From: an uncultured bacterium
GTDB taxonomy: Bacteria > Cyanobacteriota > Vampirovibrionia > Gastranaerophilales > Gastranaerophilaceae
Reading direction: 5' to 3'
DNA length: 64,000 nt
Assembly (NCBI GenBank): GCA_949298805.1
Contig: CASFXY010000002.1
Location: 62,001 to 126,000 of the forward strand
The position numbers and the translations under genes were made by a program. Position 1 is the stretch's first letter. Every line of letters starts with the position of its first letter. Below the pieces are notes generated by a model. It saw only the letters and a program-made list of their open reading frames with translations, had not been told where the DNA came from and made no database searches. Below are positions 1 through 9,022 of the stretch, piece after piece.

Positions 1-2
1 AC

Positions 3-122
3 TTTAAAAAACACGACGGATTTAAAATAACTCAACAAATTGCCAGAGATAACAATATGTATAAACAAACATACTGTGGCTGCAAATATTCTATTCGAAC
101 AGAGATTTTACCGCAGAATTAA
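3..122 (+). CDS. queH: Epoxyqueuosine reductase QueH, C-terminal fragment
   Basis: Only the last 39 codons lie in the window; the gene begins to the left. The readable tail contains NNMYKQTYCGCKYS, which matches the conserved C-terminal Y-(K/R)-Q-x-Y-C-G-C-x-(F/Y)-S signature of the QueH (DUF208) family, an iron-sulphur enzyme doing the last step of queuosine synthesis, epoxyqueuosine to queuosine in tRNA. The CGC cysteines are thought to bind metal in this family. The stop TAA (120-122) lies inside the 3' end of the convergent rpe gene, giving a 32-bp tail-to-tail overlap. A queD gene for the same pathway lies about 19 kb away. The assignment rests on a short segment, so it is probable rather than certain. 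Confidence 0.7.
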   Translation, partial: FKKHDGFKITQQIARDNNMYKQTYCGCKYSIRTEILPQN

Positions 123-744
123 CATCCTTGCTGTTAAAAATATAGCTGCCTGCAACTAAAGAATTTGCACCCATTCTTGTACAAATTTTTGCATTAACAT
201 CATTAATGCCGCCATCAACCTGTATATATAAGTTATTCTTATTATAAAGTCTTGCATATTCTTTAACATCAGCAATTTTTGATACACAATTATGCAAAAA
301 TTTTTGACCGCCAAAACCCGGCTCAACAGTCATTATTAACACTAAATCTAAACGAGGTATAAGTTTTTCAATAACCTCAACAGGGGTAGCAGGCTTAATT
401 GAAAGTCCCGCAAGCTTACCAGCTTTTTTAATTTTATCAATAATATCACCACACAAGTCAGGTTGAGATTCGTAATGAAAAGTAACAATGTCGGCGCTCG
501 CCCCTAAAAAATCATTAACATACTTATCAGGCTCACTAATCATTAAGTGTACATCCAAGACCAAATCGGTAACACGACGCAAACACTTCACAACAGGTGC
601 GCCAATAGTAATATTTGGCACAAAATGACCATCCATAACATCAATATGAGCCCATTTTGCACCTGCTGCCTGAACTCTTTTTAATTCAGACTCAAGATTT
701 GCAAAATCAGCTGATAATATAGAAGGTGAAACTATTGTTTCCAC
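91..744 (-). CDS. rpe: Ribulose-phosphate 3-epimerase
   Basis: 217 aa, full family length. It interconverts ribulose 5-phosphate and xylulose 5-phosphate in the cytoplasmic pentose phosphate pathway. Visible motifs are SPSILSADF at the start, HIDVMDGHFVPN with metal-binding His/Asp, MTVEPGFGGQKF carrying the catalytic Asp-loop region, and VDGGI near residue 180, all of the TIM-barrel RPE family. It is the last gene of the minus-strand run pyrH-frr-cdsA-rnc-rpe and its start overlaps the rnc stop by 13 bp, so translation is probably coupled. Its 3' end overlaps the convergent queH tail. Confidence 0.96.
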   Translation of the reverse strand: METIVSPSILSADFANLESELKRVQAAGAKWAHIDVMDGHFVPNITIGAPVVKCLRRVTDLVLDVHLMISEPDKYVNDFLGASADIVTFHYESQPDLCGDIIDKIKKAGKLAGLSIKPATPVEVIEKLIPRLDLVLIMTVEPGFGGQKFLHNCVSKIADVKEYARLYNKNNLYIQVDGGINDVNAKICTRMGANSLVAGSYIFNSKDVNSAVKSLFE

Positions 745-1460
745 AGCCCCTCCTTTTTTAAATATTCAAGTGCATTCTTGGCAGCTTCCTGCTGGGCAGA
801 CTTTTTTGAACTGCCAAAACCTCTGGCAAGCATACATCCTTTAAAATAAACAGCTACTTCAAAAATTGAATCATGTTCGGAACCTGTTTTTGAAACCAAC
901 ACATACTCGGGCAAGGAATGGTCCAAATCCTGAGTATACTCTTGCAGTTGCTGTTTGGGATTTATATTTTCAATATTTTTTTCAATATCAAGAATATCGT
1001 CAGAAAAATTTAAAATCATAAAATCTTCAACTCTTTTATAATTGCAAGTAAGGTAAATAGCGCCAAGAAAGGCCTCAAAAGAACATGCAAGTATGGACTG
1101 TTTATGCTCGCCACCTGACTTACGTTCATTATTGGAAAGCAAAATAAAATCATTTAAACCTATTTTAGCTGCAAATTTTGCCAACATTTTATCAGAAACA
1201 ATTTCGCCTCTCAGTTTAGATAAAATACCCTCTTTATAATTAGGATATTTTAAATAAAGATATTTACTTACAATAAGCTTTAATACAGCATCGCCTAAAA
1301 ATTCTAACCTTTCATAAGAACATTCAAGAGGGATATCCGCCTCATGAACATAAGAAGTGTGCCTCATGGCTTTTTCAAAAAGAGTAAAGTCATCACTGTT
1401 ACCAAATCCCAGTTTATCAAGATACTCACAATATGCACGCTCTCTATCAGAAGTAGACAT
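732..1460 (-). CDS. rnc: Ribonuclease III
   Basis: 242 aa. Double-strand-specific endoribonuclease for rRNA and mRNA processing. The N-terminal RNase III domain (about 1-155) shows the signature ERLEFLGDAVLKL with the catalytic Glu/Asp set and a second acidic patch, SFEAFLGAIYL. The C-terminal double-stranded RNA-binding domain (about 165-235) contains NPKQQLQEY and ends with the usual KKSAQQEAAKNAL helix. The start overlaps the cdsA stop by 14 bp and the stop overlaps the rpe start by 13 bp. Nothing unusual in length or residues. Confidence 0.96.
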   Translation of the reverse strand: MSTSDRERAYCEYLDKLGFGNSDDFTLFEKAMRHTSYVHEADIPLECSYERLEFLGDAVLKLIVSKYLYLKYPNYKEGILSKLRGEIVSDKMLAKFAAKIGLNDFILLSNNERKSGGEHKQSILACSFEAFLGAIYLTCNYKRVEDFMILNFSDDILDIEKNIENINPKQQLQEYTQDLDHSLPEYVLVSKTGSEHDSIFEVAVYFKGCMLARGFGSSKKSAQQEAAKNALEYLKKEGLWKQ

Positions 1461-2349
1461 CTATAGCACCTTGAATATATTTAAAAAATTCCAAAATTAT
1501 ATTATGACCGTAAGCGAAATTAACAAAGTAATAATAAGCAACGGGCAAGGCAAAAAGATAGCCGTCAGTTCTATCCAAAATACCACCATGGCCGGGCAAA
1601 ATATTACTTGAATCTTTAACACCCGCATCACGTTTAACTAAAGATTCCGATAAATCTCCCAACTGGGAAGAAACAGTTATCAACAAACCGGCAAATAATG
1701 CCTGAAAAACAGAAAGTTTTGTATAAAAAATGCCCGATAATGCAACAATTACAGCACATAAAGTAGCACCCAGAGCACCCTCAACTGTTTTTTTGGGGCT
1801 GATAACCGGAGATAGTTTACACTTGCCAAACCTTGAGCCGAAATAATATCCGCCAATGTCGGTTGCAACCACAACTAAAAACACAAATATAACAAGCCAA
1901 AGCCCTTCGTTGATTCCAATTTGAAAAGCATTGATTCTATCAAGACCGATTTGACGTATTAGCAATAAATGGCAAGGCAACCAACCGCAATACAAAAAAC
2001 CCAGAGTAGTAGTAGCAACATTTACAATATAGGGTTGACGTCCCATGAACAAAACCATAAGAAAAGATGCCATCACAGCAAGAGAAATTATGGAAGGTAA
2101 AAGGTCAAACCTTCTGAAAAAAATTAAAAGAGTAAAAGCAAAATCAGCAAGCAAAATCAAAGAAAGACTTGGATGAAAACCTTTAGTTCTAAGAATTTTA
2201 ACATACTCAATTGAACCCAAAAATATAACAACCAACAAAAAAGCCAGTATGGGAATACCACCCATAAAAAGGCAAGAAAGCGCAACCAGAGAAATGACTA
2301 CACCTGTAATCACTCTCCGAAACTTATTTTGCTGTTGTGTTTCTTCCAC
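1447..2349 (-). CDS. cdsA: Phosphatidate cytidylyltransferase
   Basis: 300 aa polytopic membrane protein making CDP-diacylglycerol from phosphatidic acid and CTP, the branch point of phospholipid synthesis. Hydrophobic segments run through most of the chain. The C-terminal CdsA signature is present as SLVKRDAGVKDSS followed by LPGHGGILDRTD; the canonical ending is DRID or DRVD, so DRTD is a mild variant. The start shares one base with the frr stop. In many bacteria uppS sits between frr and cdsA; here it is absent. Confidence 0.95.
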   Translation of the reverse strand: MEETQQQNKFRRVITGVVISLVALSCLFMGGIPILAFLLVVIFLGSIEYVKILRTKGFHPSLSLILLADFAFTLLIFFRRFDLLPSIISLAVMASFLMVLFMGRQPYIVNVATTTLGFLYCGWLPCHLLLIRQIGLDRINAFQIGINEGLWLVIFVFLVVVATDIGGYYFGSRFGKCKLSPVISPKKTVEGALGATLCAVIVALSGIFYTKLSVFQALFAGLLITVSSQLGDLSESLVKRDAGVKDSSNILPGHGGILDRTDGYLFALPVAYYYFVNFAYGHNIILEFFKYIQGAIDVYF

Positions 2350-2909
2350 TATACCGTTAAAACCTCTTTTTCTTTTTCCGCAACCACATCTTCAATAATT
2401 GAAATATACTTATCGGTCAATTTTTGTACATCAGCCTGAGCATCTTTAACTGCATCTTCGGGCATATTTTCAGTTTTTTCTAGCTTTTTAACATCATCAG
2501 TCATATCACGTCTGACATTTCTTATAGCAACCTTAGCATTTTCGCCCATTGCTTTTACATCCTTTGAAAGTTGCTTTCTTCTGTCCTCAGTTAAAGGAGG
2601 AAAAGCAAGTCTTACAACAATTCCATCCGAATTTGGCGCAATTCCCAACTCAGCTTTTACAATCGCCTTTTCAATTTCCTTAATTATCGTTTTATCAAAA
2701 GGAGTGATAACCAAAGTTGTTCCTTCTGAAACGCTAACTTGTGCCATCTGACGAAGCGGAGTAGGTGCACCATAATAGTCAACCATAACTTTATCAAGTA
2801 TCAATGGATTTGCCCTTCCTGTTCTAACTGTTGCAAGCTCTTTTTTTAACTGTGCAACACATTTTTCCATTTTGTCTTTACCGCAATTTTTAATTTCGTC
2901 AACTGACAT
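2349..2909 (-). CDS. frr: Ribosome recycling factor
   Basis: 186 aa, exactly the family length. Together with EF-G it splits post-termination ribosomes. Characteristic segments are TVRTGRANP near residue 30, the YYGAPTPLRQMAQVSV strand region, and the C-terminal helix containing EDRRKQLSKDVK and VRRDM. The gene follows pyrH by two bases and abuts cdsA, the classical pyrH-frr-cdsA order. rpsB-tsf, which often precedes pyrH, is about 16 kb away in this genome. Confidence 0.97.
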   Translation of the reverse strand: MSVDEIKNCGKDKMEKCVAQLKKELATVRTGRANPLILDKVMVDYYGAPTPLRQMAQVSVSEGTTLVITPFDKTIIKEIEKAIVKAELGIAPNSDGIVVRLAFPPLTEDRRKQLSKDVKAMGENAKVAIRNVRRDMTDDVKKLEKTENMPEDAVKDAQADVQKLTDKYISIIEDVVAEKEKEVLTV

Positions 2910-2911
2910 TT

Positions 2912-3634
2912 TTATTCTCCTACGTATGTTCCAATATATTCATTATTTAAAATTTTAATAATACTGTCCTCTTGTGCAAAATCAAATACAAAAATCGGAA
3001 TATTATTTTGCTTGCACAGCGAACAAGATGTCAAATCCATAACTTTTAAATTATTAAGAATAATATCATCATAACTAATCTTATCATATTTTTTTGCGTT
3101 CGGATTTTCACGGGGGTCATCATCATAGACTCCATCGACACCGTTTTTAGCCATCAGCATGGCCTGAGCGCCAATTTCCGCAGCCCTAAGAGCAGCAGCA
3201 GTATCAGTTGTAAAGAAAGGATTACCTGTTCCTGCAGCGAAAATAACAACCCTATTTTTTTCAAGATGTCTTATTGCTTTAAAGCGTATATAAGGTTCTG
3301 CAATTTTATGAATATCAAGCGCAGACTGCACTCTGCAAGGAATGCCTATTTTTCTTAATTCACTTTGTAAAGCAATTGCATTCATAACTGTTGCAAGCAT
3401 GCCGACATAATCGCCTGATGCCTGGTCCATACCAAGTTTTTGTGAATTTTTCATTCCGCGAAAAATATTGCCGCCACCCACAACAATTGCAATTTGAACA
3501 CCAAGCCTATGGACTTTTTTTATCTCGTTACAAATCATCTCGACAGGCCTAGGGTCAATCCCAAACTCCTGAGAACCCAACAACGCTTCACCACTAATTT
3601 TAAGCAATATTTTTTTATATTTTAATTCTGACAT
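2912..3634 (-). CDS. pyrH: UMP kinase
   Basis: 240 aa hexameric amino-acid-kinase-fold enzyme phosphorylating UMP to UDP. The N-terminal KKILLKISGEAL phosphate-binding loop, VVGGGNIFRG and the GTGNPFFTTDTAA nucleotide-binding segment are all present. It is the first gene of the run continuing into frr, cdsA, rnc and rpe. Its promoter must lie in the 68-bp gap shared with the divergent gene at 3703. Confidence 0.97.
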   Translation of the reverse strand: MSELKYKKILLKISGEALLGSQEFGIDPRPVEMICNEIKKVHRLGVQIAIVVGGGNIFRGMKNSQKLGMDQASGDYVGMLATVMNAIALQSELRKIGIPCRVQSALDIHKIAEPYIRFKAIRHLEKNRVVIFAAGTGNPFFTTDTAAALRAAEIGAQAMLMAKNGVDGVYDDDPRENPNAKKYDKISYDDIILNNLKVMDLTSCSLCKQNNIPIFVFDFAQEDSIIKILNNEYIGTYVGE

Positions 3635-3666
3635 AATTTAGCCTTATAAATCTAACTTAAATTAAT

Positions 3667-3702
3667 TATACAAGAAAGTCAATTCGATGTATAATTGTAA
3701 AT
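3667..3702 (+). promoter_or_regulatory. Predicted promoter of the HEAT-like gene, possibly leaderless
   Basis: A TATACA box (3667-3672), a 17-bp spacer and a perfect TATAAT (3690-3695) precede the ATG at 3703. Transcription would be expected to begin 6 to 8 bases after the -10 box, that is at about 3701-3703, at or next to the start codon. No Shine-Dalgarno-like sequence lies between. AT-rich DNA produces chance TATAAT boxes, so this is a prediction only. Confidence 0.4.
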
Positions 3703-4893
3703 ATGAATTTAGACACACAAAATGCCAAAAATATAATTTCAAAAGATAATGAGCTTTCAAAAAAAGCAGCTTGTGAAATAATTAACAACATTGATATTAA
3801 AAGCTTTGAAACACTTTGCAAAAATTCAAATCAATTTTATGACTTTATAACTGATAAAATCATAAAAAACCTTTTACACGCTACAAATAAAAATAATATA
3901 AATTCAACTTTTGAATTTGCAAAATTTTACGACAATATTATAGGGCAATATATTAATCAAGCATGGCTGAAATTTGCAAACGACGACTTAACTGATGAAA
4001 TTTTAGAGATTTTTGAAAACGGAACAGAAAACCAGAAAATATACGCAGCAAAATATTTTGCAAACGTTAACGACTCGCTTGCGCTTGAATTATTACGCAA
4101 ATATGCATTTTGTGAAAATAATGACCTTTCAAGCGCATGTGCTTATGCACTTAGAGCATTTAAGGATGAAGCAAGCAGAAAAAATGCGCTTAATTTATTG
4201 CAAGAAAATGATGTTTTTAAAAAATATAATGCAACTAAATTTTTGATAAATTTTGGCAATATTGATGATTTAAGATTAATAATTAGCGAATTTGACAATA
4301 CCGCATTTAGTTCAAATATTACAGAAGGAATATTGTACAACTATGATTTTGAAAGCTTAAAAAATATCTTAACAGAAAGCGAAATTTTAAAATTATATGA
4401 CGAATTAATATCTTCATACCCCGAGGATATAACTCTTGAAACCGTGTATGAATTTAACCTTGATGAAGTTATGGAAAAATTTTTAATTTCTAAAAATTCA
4501 TACACCGCAAGGATTTTAGCTGATGCAAAAAATGTTTTTAATCTTATTAATTCAGATACAATTTACACGTATGACTTGGACAAAAATAGTTTGAACGCAA
4601 TTTATAAGATTAATAGCTTATTAAAAAATTATCACACTAATAGCGAATTTATAGCGCAAGAATTGGATAAAAATCAAAAACGTGCACTAAGAGCGCTCAA
4701 TACACTTATAATTATAAATGATAAATCAGCCAATGATAAAATTTTAAGTCTTTATAACAATACAAATGACCCGCTTTTACTTTGTGAATGCGCAAGGGCA
4801 TCAAAGGCGCTAGAATTAGAACTTGATAAAAACAGCGGAATTGAAAAAATAAAAGATAAAAATGCCTTAGAATTATTCAAAAGTTATTTTTAA
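3703..4893 (+). CDS. HEAT-like alpha-helical repeat protein, function unknown
   Basis: 396 aa, no signal peptide or membrane segment, rich in Asn, Lys, Asp and Leu. The middle of the chain reads as paired helices of HEAT/armadillo type, for example segments ending ENQKIYAAKYFANV, SSACAYALRAFKD and VFKKYNATKFLINFG at roughly 37-residue spacing, which suggests a solenoid binding scaffold. No catalytic motif is seen. It is a lone plus-strand gene between two minus-strand runs, and its last four bases overlap the convergent ftsQ stop. I do not recognise a specific family. Confidence 0.75.
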   Translation: MNLDTQNAKNIISKDNELSKKAACEIINNIDIKSFETLCKNSNQFYDFITDKIIKNLLHATNKNNINSTFEFAKFYDNIIGQYINQAWLKFANDDLTDEILEIFENGTENQKIYAAKYFANVNDSLALELLRKYAFCENNDLSSACAYALRAFKDEASRKNALNLLQENDVFKKYNATKFLINFGNIDDLRLIISEFDNTAFSSNITEGILYNYDFESLKNILTESEILKLYDELISSYPEDITLETVYEFNLDEVMEKFLISKNSYTARILADAKNVFNLINSDTIYTYDLDKNSLNAIYKINSLLKNYHTNSEFIAQELDKNQKRALRALNTLIIINDKSANDKILSLYNNTNDPLLLCECARASKALELELDKNSGIEKIKDKNALELFKSYF

Positions 4894-5783
4894 TTTATTT
4901 CACTTTGCTCATCAATGTCGTTATTCTCAGGCTTAACAGGAGTTGCCTCATCAAGTTTTATATAATGAGCATCATCCCATCTCAAATCGATATATTTTAT
5001 TTTTTGCTTAAATTTAGCTGCCTCCGGCAAAATTGTAGCAATCCACTTTGCCCTTTTTAGAGCAGTGTCATTAATTTCGCCAAATCTTATTAATACTTTT
5101 TCCAGCTTAATATAAACATCCGAAGGATTTCTTAAATCAATATACTCAATTTTTTGCCCGCCATAAGTCTCAATTGCTTTTGTAAGACACAATATTTCAT
5201 CTACGCGCTCTTTATTCCACTTTTCGTAATCATCACCCCTGACACCGTAAGTAATAATTTTATAAGTATGAAATTTAGGACTAATAGGCATATATTCTCT
5301 GTCGATAAACACACCGTCTGTCGTAATTGCTGAAATAGGCACTGCATCAAGCGCAGGAGTGATTAAAAATGCAGGAGTACGTTCTTCAATAATTATATTT
5401 ATTCTGGCAGGATGCCATAGTCGTCTTATATAAACTTTTTTTATAGGTTGTAATTTTAAAATATTTTTCTCTATTTCTTCGGTATCCAATCTGAAAATTT
5501 GAACATAGGGTAGCTGCACCTGTCTTACCAAATCTATGATTTTATACTTTGGTGTAATTGCATTACCTTCAATTTTGATAACGCTTTCATCTGCAACAGC
5601 CACTAAATCAGGGTTTAAATACCAACCCGAAAGTTTTAAAACCTTAAAGGCAAAGACTATAATCGCAACTATTAGAAAAATTCGCAATAAAACACGAAAG
5701 TTTCTAATTGCACTGCGCCTAGATGCAATTAGCCTTCTCATTTTATTTGCCTTTAATCTGCGTCTATAATACTCTTGTCCCAT
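4890..5783 (-). CDS. ftsQ: FtsQ/DivIB-like cell division protein
   Basis: 297 aa from the ATG at 5783; an upstream in-frame TTG is unlikely because GGAG sits five bases before this ATG. The topology fits FtsQ: a short basic cytoplasmic tail (YYRRRLKANKMRRL), one transmembrane helix at about 34-50 (LLRIFLIVAIIVFAFKVL), then a POTRA-like domain (about 65-140) with VIKIEGNAITP, PIKKVYIRRLWP-like basic strand residues and a typical IIIEERTPAFLI ending. It is the last gene of the GT2-murC-murB-ddl-ftsQ run; the ddl stop and this start share one base (TGATG). FtsQ families vary strongly in sequence, so context supports the call. Confidence 0.85.
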   Translation of the reverse strand: MGQEYYRRRLKANKMRRLIASRRSAIRNFRVLLRIFLIVAIIVFAFKVLKLSGWYLNPDLVAVADESVIKIEGNAITPKYKIIDLVRQVQLPYVQIFRLDTEEIEKNILKLQPIKKVYIRRLWHPARINIIIEERTPAFLITPALDAVPISAITTDGVFIDREYMPISPKFHTYKIITYGVRGDDYEKWNKERVDEILCLTKAIETYGGQKIEYIDLRNPSDVYIKLEKVLIRFGEINDTALKRAKWIATILPEAAKFKQKIKYIDLRWDDAHYIKLDEATPVKPENNDIDEQSEIN

Positions 5784-6736
5784 CAAAACTCCGCAGTTTT
5801 TAAAATAAGTTCTACAAGATTATTATAATCTATTCCCATATAATTTGCTTGAGCGGGTAAATCACTTAAATCGGTCATTCCGGGGTTAGTATTAATTTCG
5901 AGCACATAAGGGGTGTTATTATAAACAAGAAAATCAACTCTGGCAAGTCCGCTACATTCACAAGCTTCGAAAGATTTAATCGCAATATCCTGAATATCAG
6001 AGGTCAATTTTTCATCAAAGTCTGCCGGAAGAATAAATTTAGTAAGTCCTTTTGTATACTTTGCATCATAATCATACCATTGAGTTTTTGTTTCAAAGCC
6101 TAAAATTGGAGTAGCAAATGTTTCGATTTTGCCGTTGACCATGCGCTGAAGAACTCCGACAGTTGCACTTTTACCCTGATAATATTCTTCAATTAAAATT
6201 TTCCTATCCGATTTTTGTGCAAGTAAGAAAGCATCTTGAAGTTGTGCAAAATTGTCTACCTTGCTCATACCAATACTTGAACCTTCTTTTACAGGCTTAA
6301 CCATAAGAGGAAAATCAAGACCTGCAATATTTTGCTTAAGATTGGCAATATCAGAAACGCAAACAGAAGATATCAAAGGAATAGCACAAGAAGCCAAGAT
6401 GTTTTTAGTGGTTTCTTTATCCATACAAATTGCACTTGACTTAACTTTGCAACCCGTATATTTAATACCCAAAATTTCTAAAAGTCCCTGAATACAGCCA
6501 TCTTCACCATATCTGCCATGAAGGACATTAAAAGCGTACTCAAAGCATCCCTTTGTCAATATAGCAGCAATATTTTTATCAACATCAATAAGCTCGGAAT
6601 TATTATATCCCAATTGCAAAAGCGCATTGTGGACATTTTTACCGCTTCTTAATGAAACATCACGTTCTGCAGACATACCGCCACATAAAACAGCAATTTT
6701 AGATTCTTTATTTAATTTTTTTGTAAAATCTTCCAT
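5783..6736 (-). CDS. ddl: D-alanine--D-alanine ligase
   Basis: 317 aa ATP-grasp enzyme making the D-Ala-D-Ala dipeptide for the peptidoglycan stem. IAVLCGGMSAERDVSLRSG at the N-terminus, NVLHGRYGEDGCIQG for substrate binding, MVKPVKEGSSIGMSKV in the ATP-grasp loop, and VLEINTNPGMTDLS with the metal-binding Glu/Asn near the C-terminus are all family hallmarks. It overlaps murB by 25 bp and ftsQ by one base, in an order (murC-murB-ddl-ftsQ) common in division/cell-wall clusters. Confidence 0.96.
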   Translation of the reverse strand: MEDFTKKLNKESKIAVLCGGMSAERDVSLRSGKNVHNALLQLGYNNSELIDVDKNIAAILTKGCFEYAFNVLHGRYGEDGCIQGLLEILGIKYTGCKVKSSAICMDKETTKNILASCAIPLISSVCVSDIANLKQNIAGLDFPLMVKPVKEGSSIGMSKVDNFAQLQDAFLLAQKSDRKILIEEYYQGKSATVGVLQRMVNGKIETFATPILGFETKTQWYDYDAKYTKGLTKFILPADFDEKLTSDIQDIAIKSFEACECSGLARVDFLVYNNTPYVLEINTNPGMTDLSDLPAQANYMGIDYNNLVELILKTAEF

Positions 6737-7659
6737 ATTTCTTCCTCTGACTCACTAAACTGTCCTGCTCGGACAATTTCACATTCCAATTCTATATTAA
6801 ATTTTTTCTTAACACTATCATACATTTTATATAACACATTTGTATAGTCGCATGATGAACAATTGTGATAATTTATAACAAAATTACCATGTTTTTCCCA
6901 CACACCTGCATTTCCAATATGATAACCCTTTAAATTGCACTTATCGACCAACATACCTGCACTTAACTTTTCTCCATTGGGTAAAACAGGATTTTTAAAA
7001 ACACTGCCCAGATTGGGCAAAACAAGGCTGGGCTGAACACGTTTTCTAAACTCAATATTTTCATCCATCTTTGATTTAATTAAGTTTTTATCTTTTTTTT
7101 CGAGTTGAAATTTAGCACCAAGGACAACATATCTGCCTTTTGACTTCTTAATGATAGAAGTTCTGTATGAAAAATCAAGCTCATCTTTATTAAGAATACA
7201 TACCTTTTTTTCTAGCACATCATAAACGCGCGCGCTTAGGATAAAATCGCTTATACTTTGACCATGTGCGCCTGCATTCATGGCAACAGCACCGCCCAAG
7301 GTGGCAGGAATGCCTATTAAAAATTCAAATCCATGCAGGCTGTTATCGTAAGCCTGAGCAGATAATTTTTGAACACTTGCGCCTGCTTCAACTTCAACGA
7401 CATCCCGCCTGAAAGAAATTTCAGACATTTTTTTTGTTATGATTACCGGCTTACGAACACCAAGGCTTGAAAATAGGGTATTTGAGCCCCAACCTAAAAT
7501 ATGAACGTCGTCGTACAAGTCAATAACCGAAATCAATTCACTTTCATTTTTTACAAAATATGCAATATCAGCGACAGATGACATTTTTAATGTATTAAAA
7601 TTTTGCAACTGAAAATTATTATAAAATTCAATATTATTTTTTGAGCATGTACAATTCAT
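6712..7659 (-). CDS. murB: UDP-N-acetylenolpyruvoylglucosamine reductase
   Basis: 315 aa FAD enzyme reducing UDP-GlcNAc-enolpyruvate to UDP-MurNAc. It has the FAD-binding region (LGWGSNTLFS and the segment FEFLIGIPATLGGAVAMNAG), the YRTS catalytic segment (SYRTSIIKK) and PNLGSVFKNP containing the conserved catalytic Ser. The length and absence of the long insertion point to a type II MurB. It overlaps murC by 26 bp and ddl by 25 bp. The N-terminal residues before NNFQLQNFNTLKM include two cysteines of unknown meaning. Confidence 0.95.
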   Translation of the reverse strand: MNCTCSKNNIEFYNNFQLQNFNTLKMSSVADIAYFVKNESELISVIDLYDDVHILGWGSNTLFSSLGVRKPVIITKKMSEISFRRDVVEVEAGASVQKLSAQAYDNSLHGFEFLIGIPATLGGAVAMNAGAHGQSISDFILSARVYDVLEKKVCILNKDELDFSYRTSIIKKSKGRYVVLGAKFQLEKKDKNLIKSKMDENIEFRKRVQPSLVLPNLGSVFKNPVLPNGEKLSAGMLVDKCNLKGYHIGNAGVWEKHGNFVINYHNCSSCDYTNVLYKMYDSVKKKFNIELECEIVRAGQFSESEEEIWKILQKN

Positions 7660-9022
7660 TCAAAACACCGCTCATTTTTGTTACATCTCCTGCGCCAAAA
7701 GTAAAAACAATATCATTTTTTTTCAGTTTTTCAATAATTTTTTCCGCAGCTTGCTCAACTGTACCCGAAAAATAATCGCAGGGAGTATCTAAATCAGCGG
7801 CAAAGTCCTTTGGTGTTTTACCACCCGAATAAACTTCGCCGGCAGAGTATACATCGAGCACAACAACATAATCTGCGTTTTTCAAAACGTCGAGAAAATC
7901 ATTGTATAAACCTTGAAATCGTGAATGCCTATGAGGCTGAAAAATGGCAACAATTCTGCCATCGTTATAATTTTTTAGTGCATCCAACGTAGCTTTAATT
8001 TCGCGAGGATGATGAGCATAATCGTCAATCACTTTTATATTGTTAAATTCAGCAGATTTTTGAAAGCGCCTTCCCATGCCGGAAAATGTTTTGAAAAACT
8101 TTGAGAAATATTCAAAAGGGATACCCGCTTCCATTAAAACAGCAGCTACCCCAAGAGCATTTAAGACATTATGCAACCCCGGAATAGAAAGCTCAATTCT
8201 TCCTATTAAAATATTGTCTTGATAAAGATAAAAAGAACTGCCAGAAATATCAAGCTTAACATTTTTTGCTTTATACTTTGCTTGCGCATTATCAACCGCA
8301 TACCCGACAAAGTTTTTAAATCCATTGTTATTATGAATTAATTTTAAATTTCCCGAATCATCGAGGTTGATTAAAACTTTTGAATCTTGCTTAAGTGAAT
8401 TTAGCAGAGTAGAAAATGTATTCAACACATCACTCAAACCATTTTTATAAAAATCAAGATGGTCAGCCTCAAGATTATTAATCAATAAGTATTTTGGTGA
8501 ATATTTTACAATCGTGCCGTCACTTTCATCCAATTCGGCTACAAAATATGGCGTATTTTTGTCCTCGCAATCGCCATTAGTATTTAATTCAGGGATTATT
8601 CCGCCTATTGCATAAGCAGGTTTAAAGCCTGCCTTAGAAAGCAGATAAGCGCACAAACCCGATGTTGTCGTTTTACCATGCGTACCTGAAAAACCCATGA
8701 AAGAATCATATCCGCAAGATATTATTTTCAGCAAATCCGAACGGTGTATGATTTTCAGACCGCGTTCTTTAGCCTCAATAAGTTCAGGATTATCCTCTTT
8801 TATAGCACTTGAAATAACAACAACAGGAGAGCCTGAAATATTATCGGCGCAGTGCCCTATATACACTCTTGCACCATATTCTTCAAGTTTAAGCACATAT
8901 TTACTCTTGGTAATATCAGAACCGCTAATTTTTTTCCCTTCTTTTAAAAGTATCTTCGCCAGAGCACTTTGTCCAATGCCGCCAATTGCAATAAAATGAT
9001 AATCAGGCGCAAAAGATTCCAT
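7634..9022 (-). CDS. murC: UDP-N-acetylmuramate--L-alanine ligase
   Basis: 462 aa ATP-dependent ligase adding L-Ala to UDP-MurNAc. The N-terminal Rossmann domain starts HFIAIGGIGQSALAKIL, the central domain carries the ATP loop GTHGKTTTSG and the ELDESDG acid motif, and the C-terminal domain has DDYAHHPREIKATL and FQPHRHSRF. The ATG directly follows the stop of the glycosyltransferase gene upstream (TAAATG), so the two are co-transcribed. Confidence 0.96.
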   Translation of the reverse strand: MESFAPDYHFIAIGGIGQSALAKILLKEGKKISGSDITKSKYVLKLEEYGARVYIGHCADNISGSPVVVISSAIKEDNPELIEAKERGLKIIHRSDLLKIISCGYDSFMGFSGTHGKTTTSGLCAYLLSKAGFKPAYAIGGIIPELNTNGDCEDKNTPYFVAELDESDGTIVKYSPKYLLINNLEADHLDFYKNGLSDVLNTFSTLLNSLKQDSKVLINLDDSGNLKLIHNNNGFKNFVGYAVDNAQAKYKAKNVKLDISGSSFYLYQDNILIGRIELSIPGLHNVLNALGVAAVLMEAGIPFEYFSKFFKTFSGMGRRFQKSAEFNNIKVIDDYAHHPREIKATLDALKNYNDGRIVAIFQPHRHSRFQGLYNDFLDVLKNADYVVVLDVYSAGEVYSGGKTPKDFAADLDTPCDYFSGTVEQAAEKIIEKLKKNDIVFTFGAGDVTKMSGVLNELYMLKK